Assembly (NCBI RefSeq): GCF_003852525.1
Contig: NZ_QAJL01000001.1
Coordinates: 298,796 to 358,972 of the forward strand
Length of the DNA: 60,177 nt
Direction: 5' to 3'
DNA from: Pedobacter sp. KBW06
GTDB taxonomy: Bacteria > Bacteroidota > Bacteroidia > Sphingobacteriales > Sphingobacteriaceae
In this document: positions 16,728-25,305 of the stretch, piece by piece
Position numbering within the stretch: the stretch's first letter is position 1
How the letters are laid out: each line of letters starts with the position of its first letter
Position numbers and translations under genes: made by a program
The notes under the pieces: model-generated
What the model was told of the DNA's origin: nothing
Databases searched by the model: none
What the model saw: only the letters and a program-made list of their open reading frames with translations

Positions 16728-17759
16728 ATGACAGGGTTAAATCAGTTGCTTTTCTTTTTTAGTGCATTAGGTGCTTTTAATGGTTTCATACTTTCCTTAT
16801 ATTTTGCGATACATGCTAAAAAGAAAATTTTTACCAACTATTTTTTATCCCTGCTCCTGCTGGTTTTAAGCATCAGGATTATCAAGTCTGTATTTCTGTA
16901 TTTCAATCCCGGTTTGTCCAATATTTTTATTCAGATCGGACTTTCTGCCTGTGTCCTCATTGGTCCATTTCTCTTTTTATACCTGAAATCCTACACAGAA
17001 GATAAAAAACCAAACTGGACAAGACATGTGATCCCCTCTATGGCAATAGTTACCGTTTTAGGAATTCTCTATCCATATGTTGAATATCGTCCTGTTTGGA
17101 GCAGATGGATCATAAAAGCAATATATTTCCAATGGTTCATTTACCTTATTTTATCCCTAAAATGCCTTCAGCCGATTATTCAAAAAATCAAGGGAAAAGA
17201 AAGCCTGGCAAAAATTGACATCTGGTTACTGAGCATCTATCTGGGCGTTGCCCTGATATGGCTGTCGTATATGACCGCGGCTTACACTTCTTATATTGTC
17301 GGTGCTTTGTCCTTCACCTTTATTTTGTACGTCATCATATTGCTTTTAATCTTCAGGAACAGTAACGGGACGACTTTTTTTCAAGAAAAAGAGAAATATA
17401 AAAACAAAGAAATTGACCAAAGCACGCTGGACATCATTGAGCAAAAACTATCGATCATCATTGAAAAAGAGCTCTTTCTTAACCCAAATTTCACGCTTGA
17501 AGAAGCGGCAAAAGAGCTGAAGGTAACCAAGCACATCTTGTCTCAATATGTAAATGAGATATTGGGCAAATCTTTCTCAAATCTCATTAACGAATATAGA
17601 ATTGAAAAGGCAAAAAGGCTATTGGAAACCGAGAAAAACTATACCATAGAAAGTTTAGGCTATGATAGCGGTTTTAACTCAAAATCGACCTTCTTTACCA
17701 CGTTTAAAAAAATAACGGGCCTAACCCCTGCGGCCTATCAGAAATCATACTCCAAATGA
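16728..17759 (+). CDS. AraC-family regulator with membrane-helix N-terminus
   Basis: 343 residues. The first 215 residues hold about seven hydrophobic helices (LLFFFSALGAFNGFILSLYF through FTFILYVIILLLIF). The last 100 residues are an AraC/XylS DNA-binding domain with two helix-turn-helix units: FTLEEAAKELKVTKHILSQYV and YTIESLGYDSGFNSKSTFFTTF, then TGLTPAAYQKS. Such membrane-embedded AraC proteins probably sense a lipid or envelope signal. It is followed 96 bases later by the secreted DJ-1/PfpI protein, a likely target. The stretch looks more AT-rich than its flanks. Confidence 0.88.
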   Translation: MTGLNQLLFFFSALGAFNGFILSLYFAIHAKKKIFTNYFLSLLLLVLSIRIIKSVFLYFNPGLSNIFIQIGLSACVLIGPFLFLYLKSYTEDKKPNWTRHVIPSMAIVTVLGILYPYVEYRPVWSRWIIKAIYFQWFIYLILSLKCLQPIIQKIKGKESLAKIDIWLLSIYLGVALIWLSYMTAAYTSYIVGALSFTFILYVIILLLIFRNSNGTTFFQEKEKYKNKEIDQSTLDIIEQKLSIIIEKELFLNPNFTLEEAAKELKVTKHILSQYVNEILGKSFSNLINEYRIEKAKRLLETEKNYTIESLGYDSGFNSKSTFFTTFKKITGLTPAAYQKSYSK

Positions 17760-17801
17760 GTTCGACATTATAGAATCAGACTTCTACTTTATAAACTAAA
17801 T

Positions 17802-17816
17802 CCCTTATCATAAGGG
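17802..17816. promoter_or_regulatory. Perfect 15-base palindrome upstream of the DJ-1/PfpI gene
   Basis: CCCTTAT, one central base, then ATAAGGG. It lies 39 bases before the start codon at 17856 and just downstream of the AraC gene, a plausible operator position. Confidence 0.5.
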
Positions 17817-17855
17817 CATCCCGGAAATTTACGCTTATTATCAAATTTAAAAAAA

Positions 17856-19001
17856 ATGAGAAAAGCGTTTTTATCTATTGGAATCAATCTGTTACTGAGC
17901 CTCTCCTCTGCGGAGAGTTATGCGCAGAAAAAAATCTTATTTGTCACCTCAAACCAGGATTTTTATGGAAACACAAAAATAACCACGTCCAACCACTTTG
18001 GAGAAATCGTAGTTCCATATGATGCATTTACAAAGGCGGGATACACTGTTGATTTCATCAGTCCAAAGGGTGGTGCCATTCCCATTGGTTACATCAACTC
18101 GTCAGACAGTATTCAAAAAAAACATCTTTATGACGGCTGGTTTATGGACAAACTGGGGCATACAAAGAAACCAACCGAAATTATTGCCGGTAACTACCTA
18201 GCCATTTTTTATAGTGGCGGCGGTGCTGCAATGTATGGCGTGGCAGAAGACAAAGCCATTCAAAAAATTGCAAGGGAAATTTACAACAAAAACGGGGTGG
18301 TTTCAGCATTGTGTCACGGGACTGCCGGAATCGCATTTTTAAAAGATGAAAACGGCAATTCCTTATATAGGGGAAGGAAAATCACGGGTTACCCGGACAA
18401 ATTTGAAAACAAAGAAATGGAGTATTACAAAGCATTTCCGTTTTCAATAGACAAAGCAATCAAAAACAATGATGGAAATTTTGTTTACGCTGAAAAAGGC
18501 GGAGATGGCTTCTATATTGTTGATGGCAGATTTGTAACCGGACAAGACCCGAGTTCCGCGTCCAAAGTAGCAAATGAAATCATTACCATTCTCGATACCA
18601 ACTTTAAGGACAGGAACAAGACAGCTGAAGAAAGCGATTTAACTCAAATTACAGCAGTACTTTCTGACTACATAGAAGGTACAGCAAATGGACAACCTGA
18701 AAGACTACGCAAAGCCTTTCATCAGAATTTCAATCTGTACACCGTTGCAAAAGACACACTATGGATACGTTCAGGCGAGCAATACATTTCCAATATAAAG
18801 CGCGGTGAAAAGTTAAACAGAATAGGACGTATTGTTTCAATTGATATTGAGAAAGATGCTGCAATTGCAAAAGCAGAAATCGTAGTTCCCAATTCCCGAA
18901 CTTTTACAGATTATTTTCTACTGCTCAAATACCAGGGCGCCTGGAAGATTGTACATAAAAGCTACAGCTGGCAGGAATTGCCGAAAGCAGAAAAAAGATA
19001 A
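17856..19001 (+). CDS. Secreted DJ-1/PfpI-like protein fused to an NTF2-like domain
   Basis: 381 residues. A signal peptide ends near residue 24 (SYAQ). Residues about 25-245 form a DJ-1/PfpI (type 1 glutamine-amidotransferase-like) domain. Its nucleophile elbow SALCHGTAG puts Cys153 next to His154, and an acidic residue (Glu50 in FGEIVVPYDAF) sits where the family has one. The long insert and order resemble Hsp31-type chaperone/glyoxalase members. Residues about 258-375 are an NTF2-like, lumazine-binding-like domain (LTQITAVLSDYIEG, then WKIVHKSYSW). The fusion and periplasmic location suggest stress or carbonyl detoxification; the substrate is not known. Confidence 0.85.
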   Translation: MRKAFLSIGINLLLSLSSAESYAQKKILFVTSNQDFYGNTKITTSNHFGEIVVPYDAFTKAGYTVDFISPKGGAIPIGYINSSDSIQKKHLYDGWFMDKLGHTKKPTEIIAGNYLAIFYSGGGAAMYGVAEDKAIQKIAREIYNKNGVVSALCHGTAGIAFLKDENGNSLYRGRKITGYPDKFENKEMEYYKAFPFSIDKAIKNNDGNFVYAEKGGDGFYIVDGRFVTGQDPSSASKVANEIITILDTNFKDRNKTAEESDLTQITAVLSDYIEGTANGQPERLRKAFHQNFNLYTVAKDTLWIRSGEQYISNIKRGEKLNRIGRIVSIDIEKDAAIAKAEIVVPNSRTFTDYFLLLKYQGAWKIVHKSYSWQELPKAEKR

Positions 19002-19065
19002 AGACAGATCCGCCAATATGCGCTTTCGTGATGACGGGCCAACGAAACCTGCCCGGGCCTGCTCA

Positions 19066-19140
19066 TCCGGAAGTTCCGGCTGGAGTCTGCAACAATCGCA
19101 GCACCAGTGGAGCTTCCGGAGCTGGCGGAGCCTGATTCAG
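19066..19140 (+). pseudogene. Possible relic of a Ser/Gly-rich (DUF2207-like) C-terminus
   Basis: Bases 19066-19086 match 16502-16522 in the tail of the DUF2207 gene at 20 of 21 positions. Read on, one frame encodes Ser-Ser-Gly-Ser-Ser-Gly-Trp-Ser. After a frame change the sequence reads Ser-Gly-Ala-Ser-Gly-Ala-Gly-Gly-Ala and stops. It is too short and too shifted to be a gene; it looks like a decayed duplicate of the tail. Confidence 0.35.
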
Positions 19141-19150
19141 GACTCCCGAG

Positions 19151-19816
19151 CTATTTTCCGGCAGCAACGATCACAATGTCCCGCTGCACCGCTGTCCCTA
19201 AATTACTTTGGGTATGGTCTTTTTCTTCGATAATATCAAGGATATGAAAACCAACCTCTTCCAGCAGCTGACTTAGCATCTGAGCGGTATAAAGTTGAAA
19301 TTCCCATTTTGTAAAGGGCAATTGCTCCATAAATTCCTTAGCGGCAAATGCGATACAGAATCGGCCACCGGGCTTCAATACCTTGTAAATCTCGGCTGCA
19401 TAAGCTTTAGGATCTTTCCAGAAATAGAGGGTATTCACCGTAAAGATCTTTTGAAAAGTATCCGCCGGAAAATCCAGATGCTCCCCGTCAGACAGCTCGA
19501 AAGAAACGCTTCCTGAATTAATAAGGGCCGCGTTAATCCTCTTTGCCTCCTCGATCATCGTCATAGAGATGTCCGTTCCGGTATACAGCAGATCCTTTGC
19601 CTTGTCCATCAGCAGCCCTACATGGCTGCCGTTCCCCTGCCCAATCTCCAGCACCTTTTCATCATCGCTAAGCGCCAAAGATTCGATCGTTCTGGTAATC
19701 ATATTTTCATTCGAAAGTGCCATCCGCTCGCCGGTTTTTATCCCCGCTTTACCTTTAGGCTGGCTCAGCTGACTGGCCACTTCTTTCAATTCTTCTTCAG
19801 TCCATTCTTTTTTCAT
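19151..19816 (-). CDS. Class I SAM-dependent methyltransferase
   Basis: About 221 residues from the ATG at 19816; an upstream Met at 19840 would add eight residues. The Rossmann-type methyltransferase motifs are clear: motif I VLEIGQGNGSHVG near residue 55, an acidic loop GTDISMTMIEEA for the SAM ribose, FTVNTLYFWKDP as motif IV, and VLKPGGRFCIAF as motif V/VI. It resembles the Methyltransf_11/UbiE-like group of small-molecule methyltransferases. Substrate unknown. It lies downstream of the RCC1 gene on the same strand, separated by a 13-base inverted repeat. Confidence 0.85.
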   Translation of the reverse strand: MKKEWTEEELKEVASQLSQPKGKAGIKTGERMALSNENMITRTIESLALSDDEKVLEIGQGNGSHVGLLMDKAKDLLYTGTDISMTMIEEAKRINAALINSGSVSFELSDGEHLDFPADTFQKIFTVNTLYFWKDPKAYAAEIYKVLKPGGRFCIAFAAKEFMEQLPFTKWEFQLYTAQMLSQLLEEVGFHILDIIEEKDHTQSNLGTAVQRDIVIVAAGK

Positions 19817-19884
19817 TATAAGTATGTTTTTATTTAGCATGAAACCTATATTTCTTACCTTCTGTAAGCGATGTTCCGATAGGA

Positions 19885-19938
19885 ATGTAAATTTCCGAAA
19901 AATAACATCAGGTCTTCTTCTTCTCCGGAAATTTACAT
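19885..19938. repeat. 13-base perfect inverted repeat
   Basis: ATGTAAATTTCCG (19885-19897) and CGGAAATTTACAT (19926-19938) with a 28-base spacer, between the RCC1 gene's 3' end and the methyltransferase start. No T-tract follows on the minus strand, so it is not a standard terminator. Confidence 0.5.
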
Positions 19939-19951
19939 GATTAAAAAATCG

Positions 19952-21190
19952 TTAAGGCAAATAAATATGTCCGCTAAAAGATAAAATAGGCTTGGTATTT
20001 CCAGTACCCTTACCCAAAGAATAAAAAGCACCCATATCCGAACCTGCTACAAACAGAATTCCGCCATTGCTGTTTTTTCTGATCACAGAAAAGTTAAAAC
20101 CAACTACGGCATCTGCTACAGAAGATTGCCCTGCAATTTGTACCGGACTAAGGATGGTTTCTGCCACCTCTGAACTGGGATTGATCTTTCCATTTCCAAG
20201 CTCACCGTAAACATTTTCTCCCCATCCCCATAGGCTGCCATCAGTTTTTGTCGCCAGTACCGTTCTGGCAAACAGACTTACCGTATTCCAGTTTTTATCG
20301 GTACCTACCTGCACCCAGTTGGCCTGGGTATCCATATTTCCGATGCCAAGTTCTCCACGGCTATTTCTTCCAACGGCCCATAAAGTTCCGTCCGTTTTGA
20401 TGGCAAGTGTTCCCCTGGCCCTGCCATAACTCACCATTTTATATTTTGAGCTACCACCAACCAATACCGGGCTCAGCTGATTGCTGGTATTGCCATTGCC
20501 CAGCATTCCGTTCTGGTTTACACCCCAGGCGTATAAAGTTCCGTCTTTTTTGATCGCAAAAGAAGCTCCCCAGTTGTTACCGGTGAAGATCTTGTCCCAG
20601 TCGCTCTCTGCACCCACCTGAACCGGTGTTAAGGTTTCCCCTGTACTTTGTCCATTTCCCAGACGTCCGCTGCTATGGGTTCCCCAGCTCCATAACGTAT
20701 TGTTATTTTTGATGGCGATGGTATAATTTCCACCTGCAAGAACCATTTTCCAGTCCGTATCATTGCCTACTCTTGTTGGAGTATTTACTGCCGTCCCTTT
20801 AGTGCCGATCCCCAGCTCTCCGGAAGTATTTTCTCCCCATGCCCATAAGGAACCATCAGTCTTAATGGCCACCGTATGCCCATAACCGGTATTGATAAAT
20901 TTCCAGTCCCTTTCTGCGGACAATAATGCCGGCGTCGATATGCTGTTCGTATTACCTGTTCCCAATTGCCCTGTAGCATTATGGCCCCAGCCCCAGATGC
21001 TTCCATCGGAACCCAGTGCCACGGTATGTGATTGTCCGGTGCTCATCGACACCCATTTATTTTCTTTTACTTCAGGCGTTACCGTTTCGGTTGTAGTTTT
21101 TTCCTTTTTACAGGAACTGATTCCGAGCGATAAGGAGATCGCAAATAACCAAACACCTTGTGTCTTTAAGCGCTTATATTTTCTGTTCAT
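19952..21190 (-). CDS. RCC1-repeat lipoprotein
   Basis: 412 residues. A signal peptide with lipobox ISSC (Cys27) is followed by a Lys/Glu/Thr linker and then seven RCC1-like blades. Each is marked by HTVAL/AIKxDGSLWAWGxNxxGxLGxG (for example WGWGHNATGQLG, WAWGENTSGELG, WSWGTHSSGRLG), forming a seven-bladed beta-propeller. It is presumably anchored in the outer membrane as a binding protein; no catalytic residues are seen. Such RCC1 lipoproteins are common in Bacteroidota and functionally uncharacterised. Confidence 0.88.
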   Translation of the reverse strand: MNRKYKRLKTQGVWLFAISLSLGISSCKKEKTTTETVTPEVKENKWVSMSTGQSHTVALGSDGSIWGWGHNATGQLGTGNTNSISTPALLSAERDWKFINTGYGHTVAIKTDGSLWAWGENTSGELGIGTKGTAVNTPTRVGNDTDWKMVLAGGNYTIAIKNNNTLWSWGTHSSGRLGNGQSTGETLTPVQVGAESDWDKIFTGNNWGASFAIKKDGTLYAWGVNQNGMLGNGNTSNQLSPVLVGGSSKYKMVSYGRARGTLAIKTDGTLWAVGRNSRGELGIGNMDTQANWVQVGTDKNWNTVSLFARTVLATKTDGSLWGWGENVYGELGNGKINPSSEVAETILSPVQIAGQSSVADAVVGFNFSVIRKNSNGGILFVAGSDMGAFYSLGKGTGNTKPILSFSGHIYLP

Positions 21191-21400
21191 TTCAAATAAT
21201 AATTTAAATCGTTTCTTAATTAAGATTTACCTAAAAGACGTAAGCAGCAACAACTGGGGTGAAGAGCAGAGGAATTTATTTTATTTACACACTCATTATC
21301 AGTGAAATAAAAAAAATTAAGACGAATACTTCACCCTCTCCTGCTGCTTTCCCGTCATTCCTGTAAACAAGCGCTTAGCTTTATTTAGATCCCTTAAAAA

Positions 21401-22228
21401 TTGGAAGAGCAGAACAACATTAACTTTGATCCCAAAAAAGGCTGGGAACGTTTCTCCGGCCGCGTGGAAAGAGAACAGCAGCTACAACAGCGAAGATCCA
21501 GATGGATCAAATATGCCGCTGCCCTATTCATTCCTGTCCTGCTGGTTTCAGGATTACTCCTAACGAGGCATTACCAGCAGGCCCCGGAGAATGAGGCCCT
21601 GGTTTTCATTTCCTCAGGTATCGGGGAGCAAAAGGAAGTACAACTCCCGGATGGATCCAGGGTATGGCTGAATGCGGCATCCGAAATCAGTTATAACTTT
21701 AAGAACAAAAAGGAAAGGGCAGTCAACCTGCTTAAAGGAGAAGCTTATTTTGAAGTGAGCCATGATCAGAAAAAGCCTTTCATGGTAAAGGTCAATGCGC
21801 TTTATATAAAAGTATATGGGACCGGGTTTAACATTAACAGTTATGATCCGACCGTAAAAACCACCCTTATCCATGGTAGCATTGGTGCCGGTTGCTCCGG
21901 TCAGCACCTGATGCTAAAGCCAGGGCAGGAAGCTTCATTTGATGCACAGACTAAGGCTTTCAAAGTCAAAAATGTGACTATAAATGATTTTGCAGCCTGG
22001 CGCAATGGTCTCCTGAATTTCGAAAATGCCAGTCTCCGGGAAATCGGAACAATTCTGGAAAGACAATATGGATACACCTTGTCTTTCTCTTCCAGTCAGA
22101 TTGCAGAAATGCGTTTTACCGCAACAGCAAAGATAAAAGACGGGCTTCCTCAACTGCTCGGATTCCTGAATAAAGTATCAGGACTTCAGTTCAAAATCAT
22201 CAACAAAACAGTATTGGTAAGTCCATAA
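21401..22228 (+). CDS. FecR-family anti-sigma factor
   Basis: 275 residues. A short cytoplasmic N-terminus (WERFSGRVERE) is followed by one membrane helix (about 36-55, IKYAAALFIPVLLVSGLLL), the FecR periplasmic domain (about 75-170: EVQLPDGSRVWLNAASEISY, GEAYFEVSHD, GTGFNINSY), and a C-terminal STN-interacting DUF4974-like domain (FENASLREIGTILERQYGY). The start is a TTG at 21401; an in-frame TAA lies one codon upstream (21395) and no ATG is available before the helix. It passes the signal from the STN receptor 19 bases downstream to an ECF sigma factor, here probably the one at 29431 rather than an adjacent gene. Confidence 0.88.
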   Translation: MEEQNNINFDPKKGWERFSGRVEREQQLQQRRSRWIKYAAALFIPVLLVSGLLLTRHYQQAPENEALVFISSGIGEQKEVQLPDGSRVWLNAASEISYNFKNKKERAVNLLKGEAYFEVSHDQKKPFMVKVNALYIKVYGTGFNINSYDPTVKTTLIHGSIGAGCSGQHLMLKPGQEASFDAQTKAFKVKNVTINDFAAWRNGLLNFENASLREIGTILERQYGYTLSFSSSQIAEMRFTATAKIKDGLPQLLGFLNKVSGLQFKIINKTVLVSP

Positions 22229-22247
22229 CCTGTTAAATCACCACCAC

Positions 22248-25200
22248 ATGTTAAGAAAATATTTAGTGATCTTCAGCTGTGTCCTCTGCAGCTTTTCTTT
22301 AATCAGTAACAGTTTTGCCCAGCAACTCGACCAAAAAGTCCCTTTGCTAAGCATCAATGTTAAAAACATCAGCCTGATCGAACTGCTGGCGCTCATCAAA
22401 AAACAAACCGGATTAAACACTGTATACAACAATGATCTGCTCAACAAACAGGAAAAAGTAAGCCTGAACGTCAGCAAACTTCCGGTAAATGAAGTGATGA
22501 AAAGGGTATTAATGTCCCGTCCCCTTTCTTTTAGCATTGAAAAAAACACGCTTTTCATTATTCCCGGAAAGAACAACATCACGACCAATCCGGTAGATAT
22601 TCACCAAAAACAAACCGTAAATGGTGTCTTATATGATGCGGATGGCAGCAGCCTGCCTTTTGCCCGTATTACGGCACTGGAAACCGGACAAGCAATCTAT
22701 ACACAGAACAATGGAAGTTTCAGCATCAGCCTGGATAAGGTTCAGAGGAGTGCTTTAACCCTGCAGTTCAGCTACATTGGCAAGCAGAGTAAAAACCTGA
22801 TGATCCATCCGGATTCTGTTTATAAAAACCTCAAGATCAGTTTATCCGACAATTCGCTGTACCTTTCTGAAGTGCAGGTAAATGCCAACAGGGCGATGTC
22901 CGGCAATTCCAACTCTTCGATCTTTTTTAACAGAGAGGCTATAGAACTAACCCAGGCCTTATCTCTGTCTGATGTCCTGAACATGCTGCCAGGAAAATCT
23001 GTAAATGCACCCAACATTACCAATCCAAATATCCTTACCCTCCGTTCTGTAGCGGGAGACAGCTGGAACAACGACGTGTTTAGTCGCAACAACGCTTTTG
23101 GCGTTACCTACATTATGGATGGTGTCCAGATGAGCAATGATGCAAATATGCAAAGTACAAATCCCGGAGTAAATGGCTTCCTGAGTCCTTACATCAAAGG
23201 AGAATATGGACTGGGATTAAACAACCGGAATACCACTACCGGCGACAATGCCTATTCCGGAATAGACATGAGACAAATCTCCGTAGACAACATCGAGAGC
23301 ATAGAAGTCATCTCCGGAGTGGCATCAGCAAAATACGGAGACTATACCGACGGCGCAGTGATCATCAACAGACAGGCAGGAAAATCCCCGCTTTCCGCAC
23401 GGGTATCCCTCAGAAACGGTACCACCCAATACAGTCTGAGCAAAGGCATCGCCTTAAAAAAGAATGGCTCCGGACTTAATTTCGACCTCAATTACCTGCG
23501 GGTCAATAACGACCCCAGAGACAACCTCAAGGCCTATTCCCGCATCAGTGGAAGGGTGATGCATACCAGTAATTTCGGAAAAGCGAATCAGTTCAGAAAC
23601 AACCTCTCTATTGGAGGTTCGGCAAATCTGGATGGAACAAAACTGGACGTAGACGATAAAGCAGAGCGAAAAGCCAGGTTTGAATATACCAATCTGAACC
23701 TGACCAACCGGCTCTCCTATACTTTCCCGGAATCTTCCTTCTTCAGTAAGGCAGACTGGAGCCTGGGCTTAACCACCGGAAGACAATACTCTTCTATGCA
23801 GTATAAAGTGGCAGGAGAATCCTTCCCCTATGTAGATAGCGCAAATGAAGGCGTCAATGTAGGTGATTATGCCAATGGCTATTACCTCGGACAAACCATT
23901 GTTGAAGGAAAACCACTCACCGCAAACACCAATTTTAGCCTGTCAGCGGATTACCATACCGGAAAAATTGCGCACCGTATGAACCTCGGTGCGAACCTGT
24001 ACTATTCAGATAATTTTGGAAGAGGCCAGATCATTGACCCGGCGCAGCCTCTTTTCTCTTCTAACAATGAACGTTCTTACGATTATAAACAACTGAAAGG
24101 CCTGCTAAACTACGGTGCTTTCCTGGAAAACAGTTTCGCCATTCCCATTTTTAACAGAGACCTGAACATCAGAACAGGGATCAGGCTGGATCAGCAAAGC
24201 GGCGCTGTTAACCTCTCCCCAAGGATCAATACCAATTACAGGCTGAACGATAAAATTACTTTTGGCGCTTCTTACGGCATCGCCACAAAATCGCCTTCGC
24301 TAGCCCACCTCTATCCAGGCCCGATCTATTTTAACACCCCACTCATCAGAGCCAATAACGAGGATCCGGATAAACGCCTTTATCTGGTCTATACCCATAT
24401 CATCCGGCCGGACAATGCAGACCTGAAACCTTCCAAATCCAACACTTTTGAGCTTTCCTTTAATTACAACGGAAACGGAACCAATTTCTCTGCCTCCTAC
24501 TACCGAAAAAACACTTCAGATGGCTTTTCCACCAAACGTCTGGTTAAAGAAATGATCGTACCAAATTACACTTATTTCATCGACGAGAATGGAAAAGCGG
24601 CCTATAAGGCAACCGGAGGAATCAGTAAAAAGCCGATCAGCTATTCTCAAATGATCAATAGCCAGAATACCAGCAATAACGGAATCGAGTTTATGGTCAG
24701 CACACCAAAGATCAGCGCCATTGCAACCTCATTCAACATCTCGGCAGGATATACCAATTCTTATTTCTACGATACGGCACCTTCCATGAACATCGTCAAT
24801 CTGGACAACGTAGACTTTACACAGGAAGCTGTATTTGCCGTATTTCCTCCCGAAAACAGAAGAAATATTCAATGGAGAACCAGTCTTTCTTCCAGCACTC
24901 ATATTCCTTCACTGGGCCTGATGATCAATTTGATCGGCGACCTTCCGGTGAAGACAAAGTCCATCTATTACCAGCGTTCTTCAACCCCTATCGGTTATTA
25001 TGACCTCGCGTTTAACTACCATCCGATTGACAATTTTGACCCCAACAGCCCCGTTTACGGACACCTGGCCAATCTCCCTCAATCCTCTTACAGAGATACC
25101 GAAAGACACCCTATATTTTATGGAAATGTACACCTGAGGTTGAGTAAAGATGTCGCAAAAAAGCTTCGTTTCTCTTTCAATGCCTACAATATGCTCAACT

Positions 25201-25292
25201 GGAGACCCAGCTATACCGTTGCCAGTTCCGGCAATAAGGTCGTACTCAATGAACCGCCATCCTTTGGTGCCGAAATCAGTTTAAAACTCTAA
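22248..25292 (+). CDS. TonB-dependent receptor with STN signalling domain (copy 1)
   Basis: 1014 residues. The signal peptide ends near residue 25 (SFAQ). An STN domain spans about 30-110 (LLSINVKNISLIELLALIKK, VSLNVSKLPVNEVMKRVL), then a carboxypeptidase-regulatory-like domain (about 123-205), a plug (about 220-385, with DVLNMLPGKSV, YIMDGVQMSN, NIESIEVISGVASAKYGD) and a 22-strand-type barrel to the C-terminus. STN domains contact FecR, so this is a transducing receptor (FecA logic). It heads the unit receptor, DUF4876, barrel, peroxidase. The plug is closely similar to that of the receptor at 52384, which lacks STN. Ligand unknown; iron complex or haem is the favoured guess. Confidence 0.9.
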   Translation: MLRKYLVIFSCVLCSFSLISNSFAQQLDQKVPLLSINVKNISLIELLALIKKQTGLNTVYNNDLLNKQEKVSLNVSKLPVNEVMKRVLMSRPLSFSIEKNTLFIIPGKNNITTNPVDIHQKQTVNGVLYDADGSSLPFARITALETGQAIYTQNNGSFSISLDKVQRSALTLQFSYIGKQSKNLMIHPDSVYKNLKISLSDNSLYLSEVQVNANRAMSGNSNSSIFFNREAIELTQALSLSDVLNMLPGKSVNAPNITNPNILTLRSVAGDSWNNDVFSRNNAFGVTYIMDGVQMSNDANMQSTNPGVNGFLSPYIKGEYGLGLNNRNTTTGDNAYSGIDMRQISVDNIESIEVISGVASAKYGDYTDGAVIINRQAGKSPLSARVSLRNGTTQYSLSKGIALKKNGSGLNFDLNYLRVNNDPRDNLKAYSRISGRVMHTSNFGKANQFRNNLSIGGSANLDGTKLDVDDKAERKARFEYTNLNLTNRLSYTFPESSFFSKADWSLGLTTGRQYSSMQYKVAGESFPYVDSANEGVNVGDYANGYYLGQTIVEGKPLTANTNFSLSADYHTGKIAHRMNLGANLYYSDNFGRGQIIDPAQPLFSSNNERSYDYKQLKGLLNYGAFLENSFAIPIFNRDLNIRTGIRLDQQSGAVNLSPRINTNYRLNDKITFGASYGIATKSPSLAHLYPGPIYFNTPLIRANNEDPDKRLYLVYTHIIRPDNADLKPSKSNTFELSFNYNGNGTNFSASYYRKNTSDGFSTKRLVKEMIVPNYTYFIDENGKAAYKATGGISKKPISYSQMINSQNTSNNGIEFMVSTPKISAIATSFNISAGYTNSYFYDTAPSMNIVNLDNVDFTQEAVFAVFPPENRRNIQWRTSLSSSTHIPSLGLMINLIGDLPVKTKSIYYQRSSTPIGYYDLAFNYHPIDNFDPNSPVYGHLANLPQSSYRDTERHPIFYGNVHLRLSKDVAKKLRFSFNAYNMLNWRPSYTVASSGNKVVLNEPPSFGAEISLKL

Positions 25293-25305
25293 TCCTTTAA
25301 AACTC

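Noticed and set aside
18949..19233. 94-codon plus-strand frame overlapping the end of the DJ-1/PfpI gene
   Set aside because: It overlaps two real genes, lacks a start signal, and changes character along its length; only its Ser/Gly piece is reported as a relic.
21279..21312. Hairpin TTTTATTT/AAATAAAA with inner CACT/AGTG upstream of FecR
   Set aside because: Stem is almost all A-T, interrupted, and likely by chance in an AT-rich stretch.
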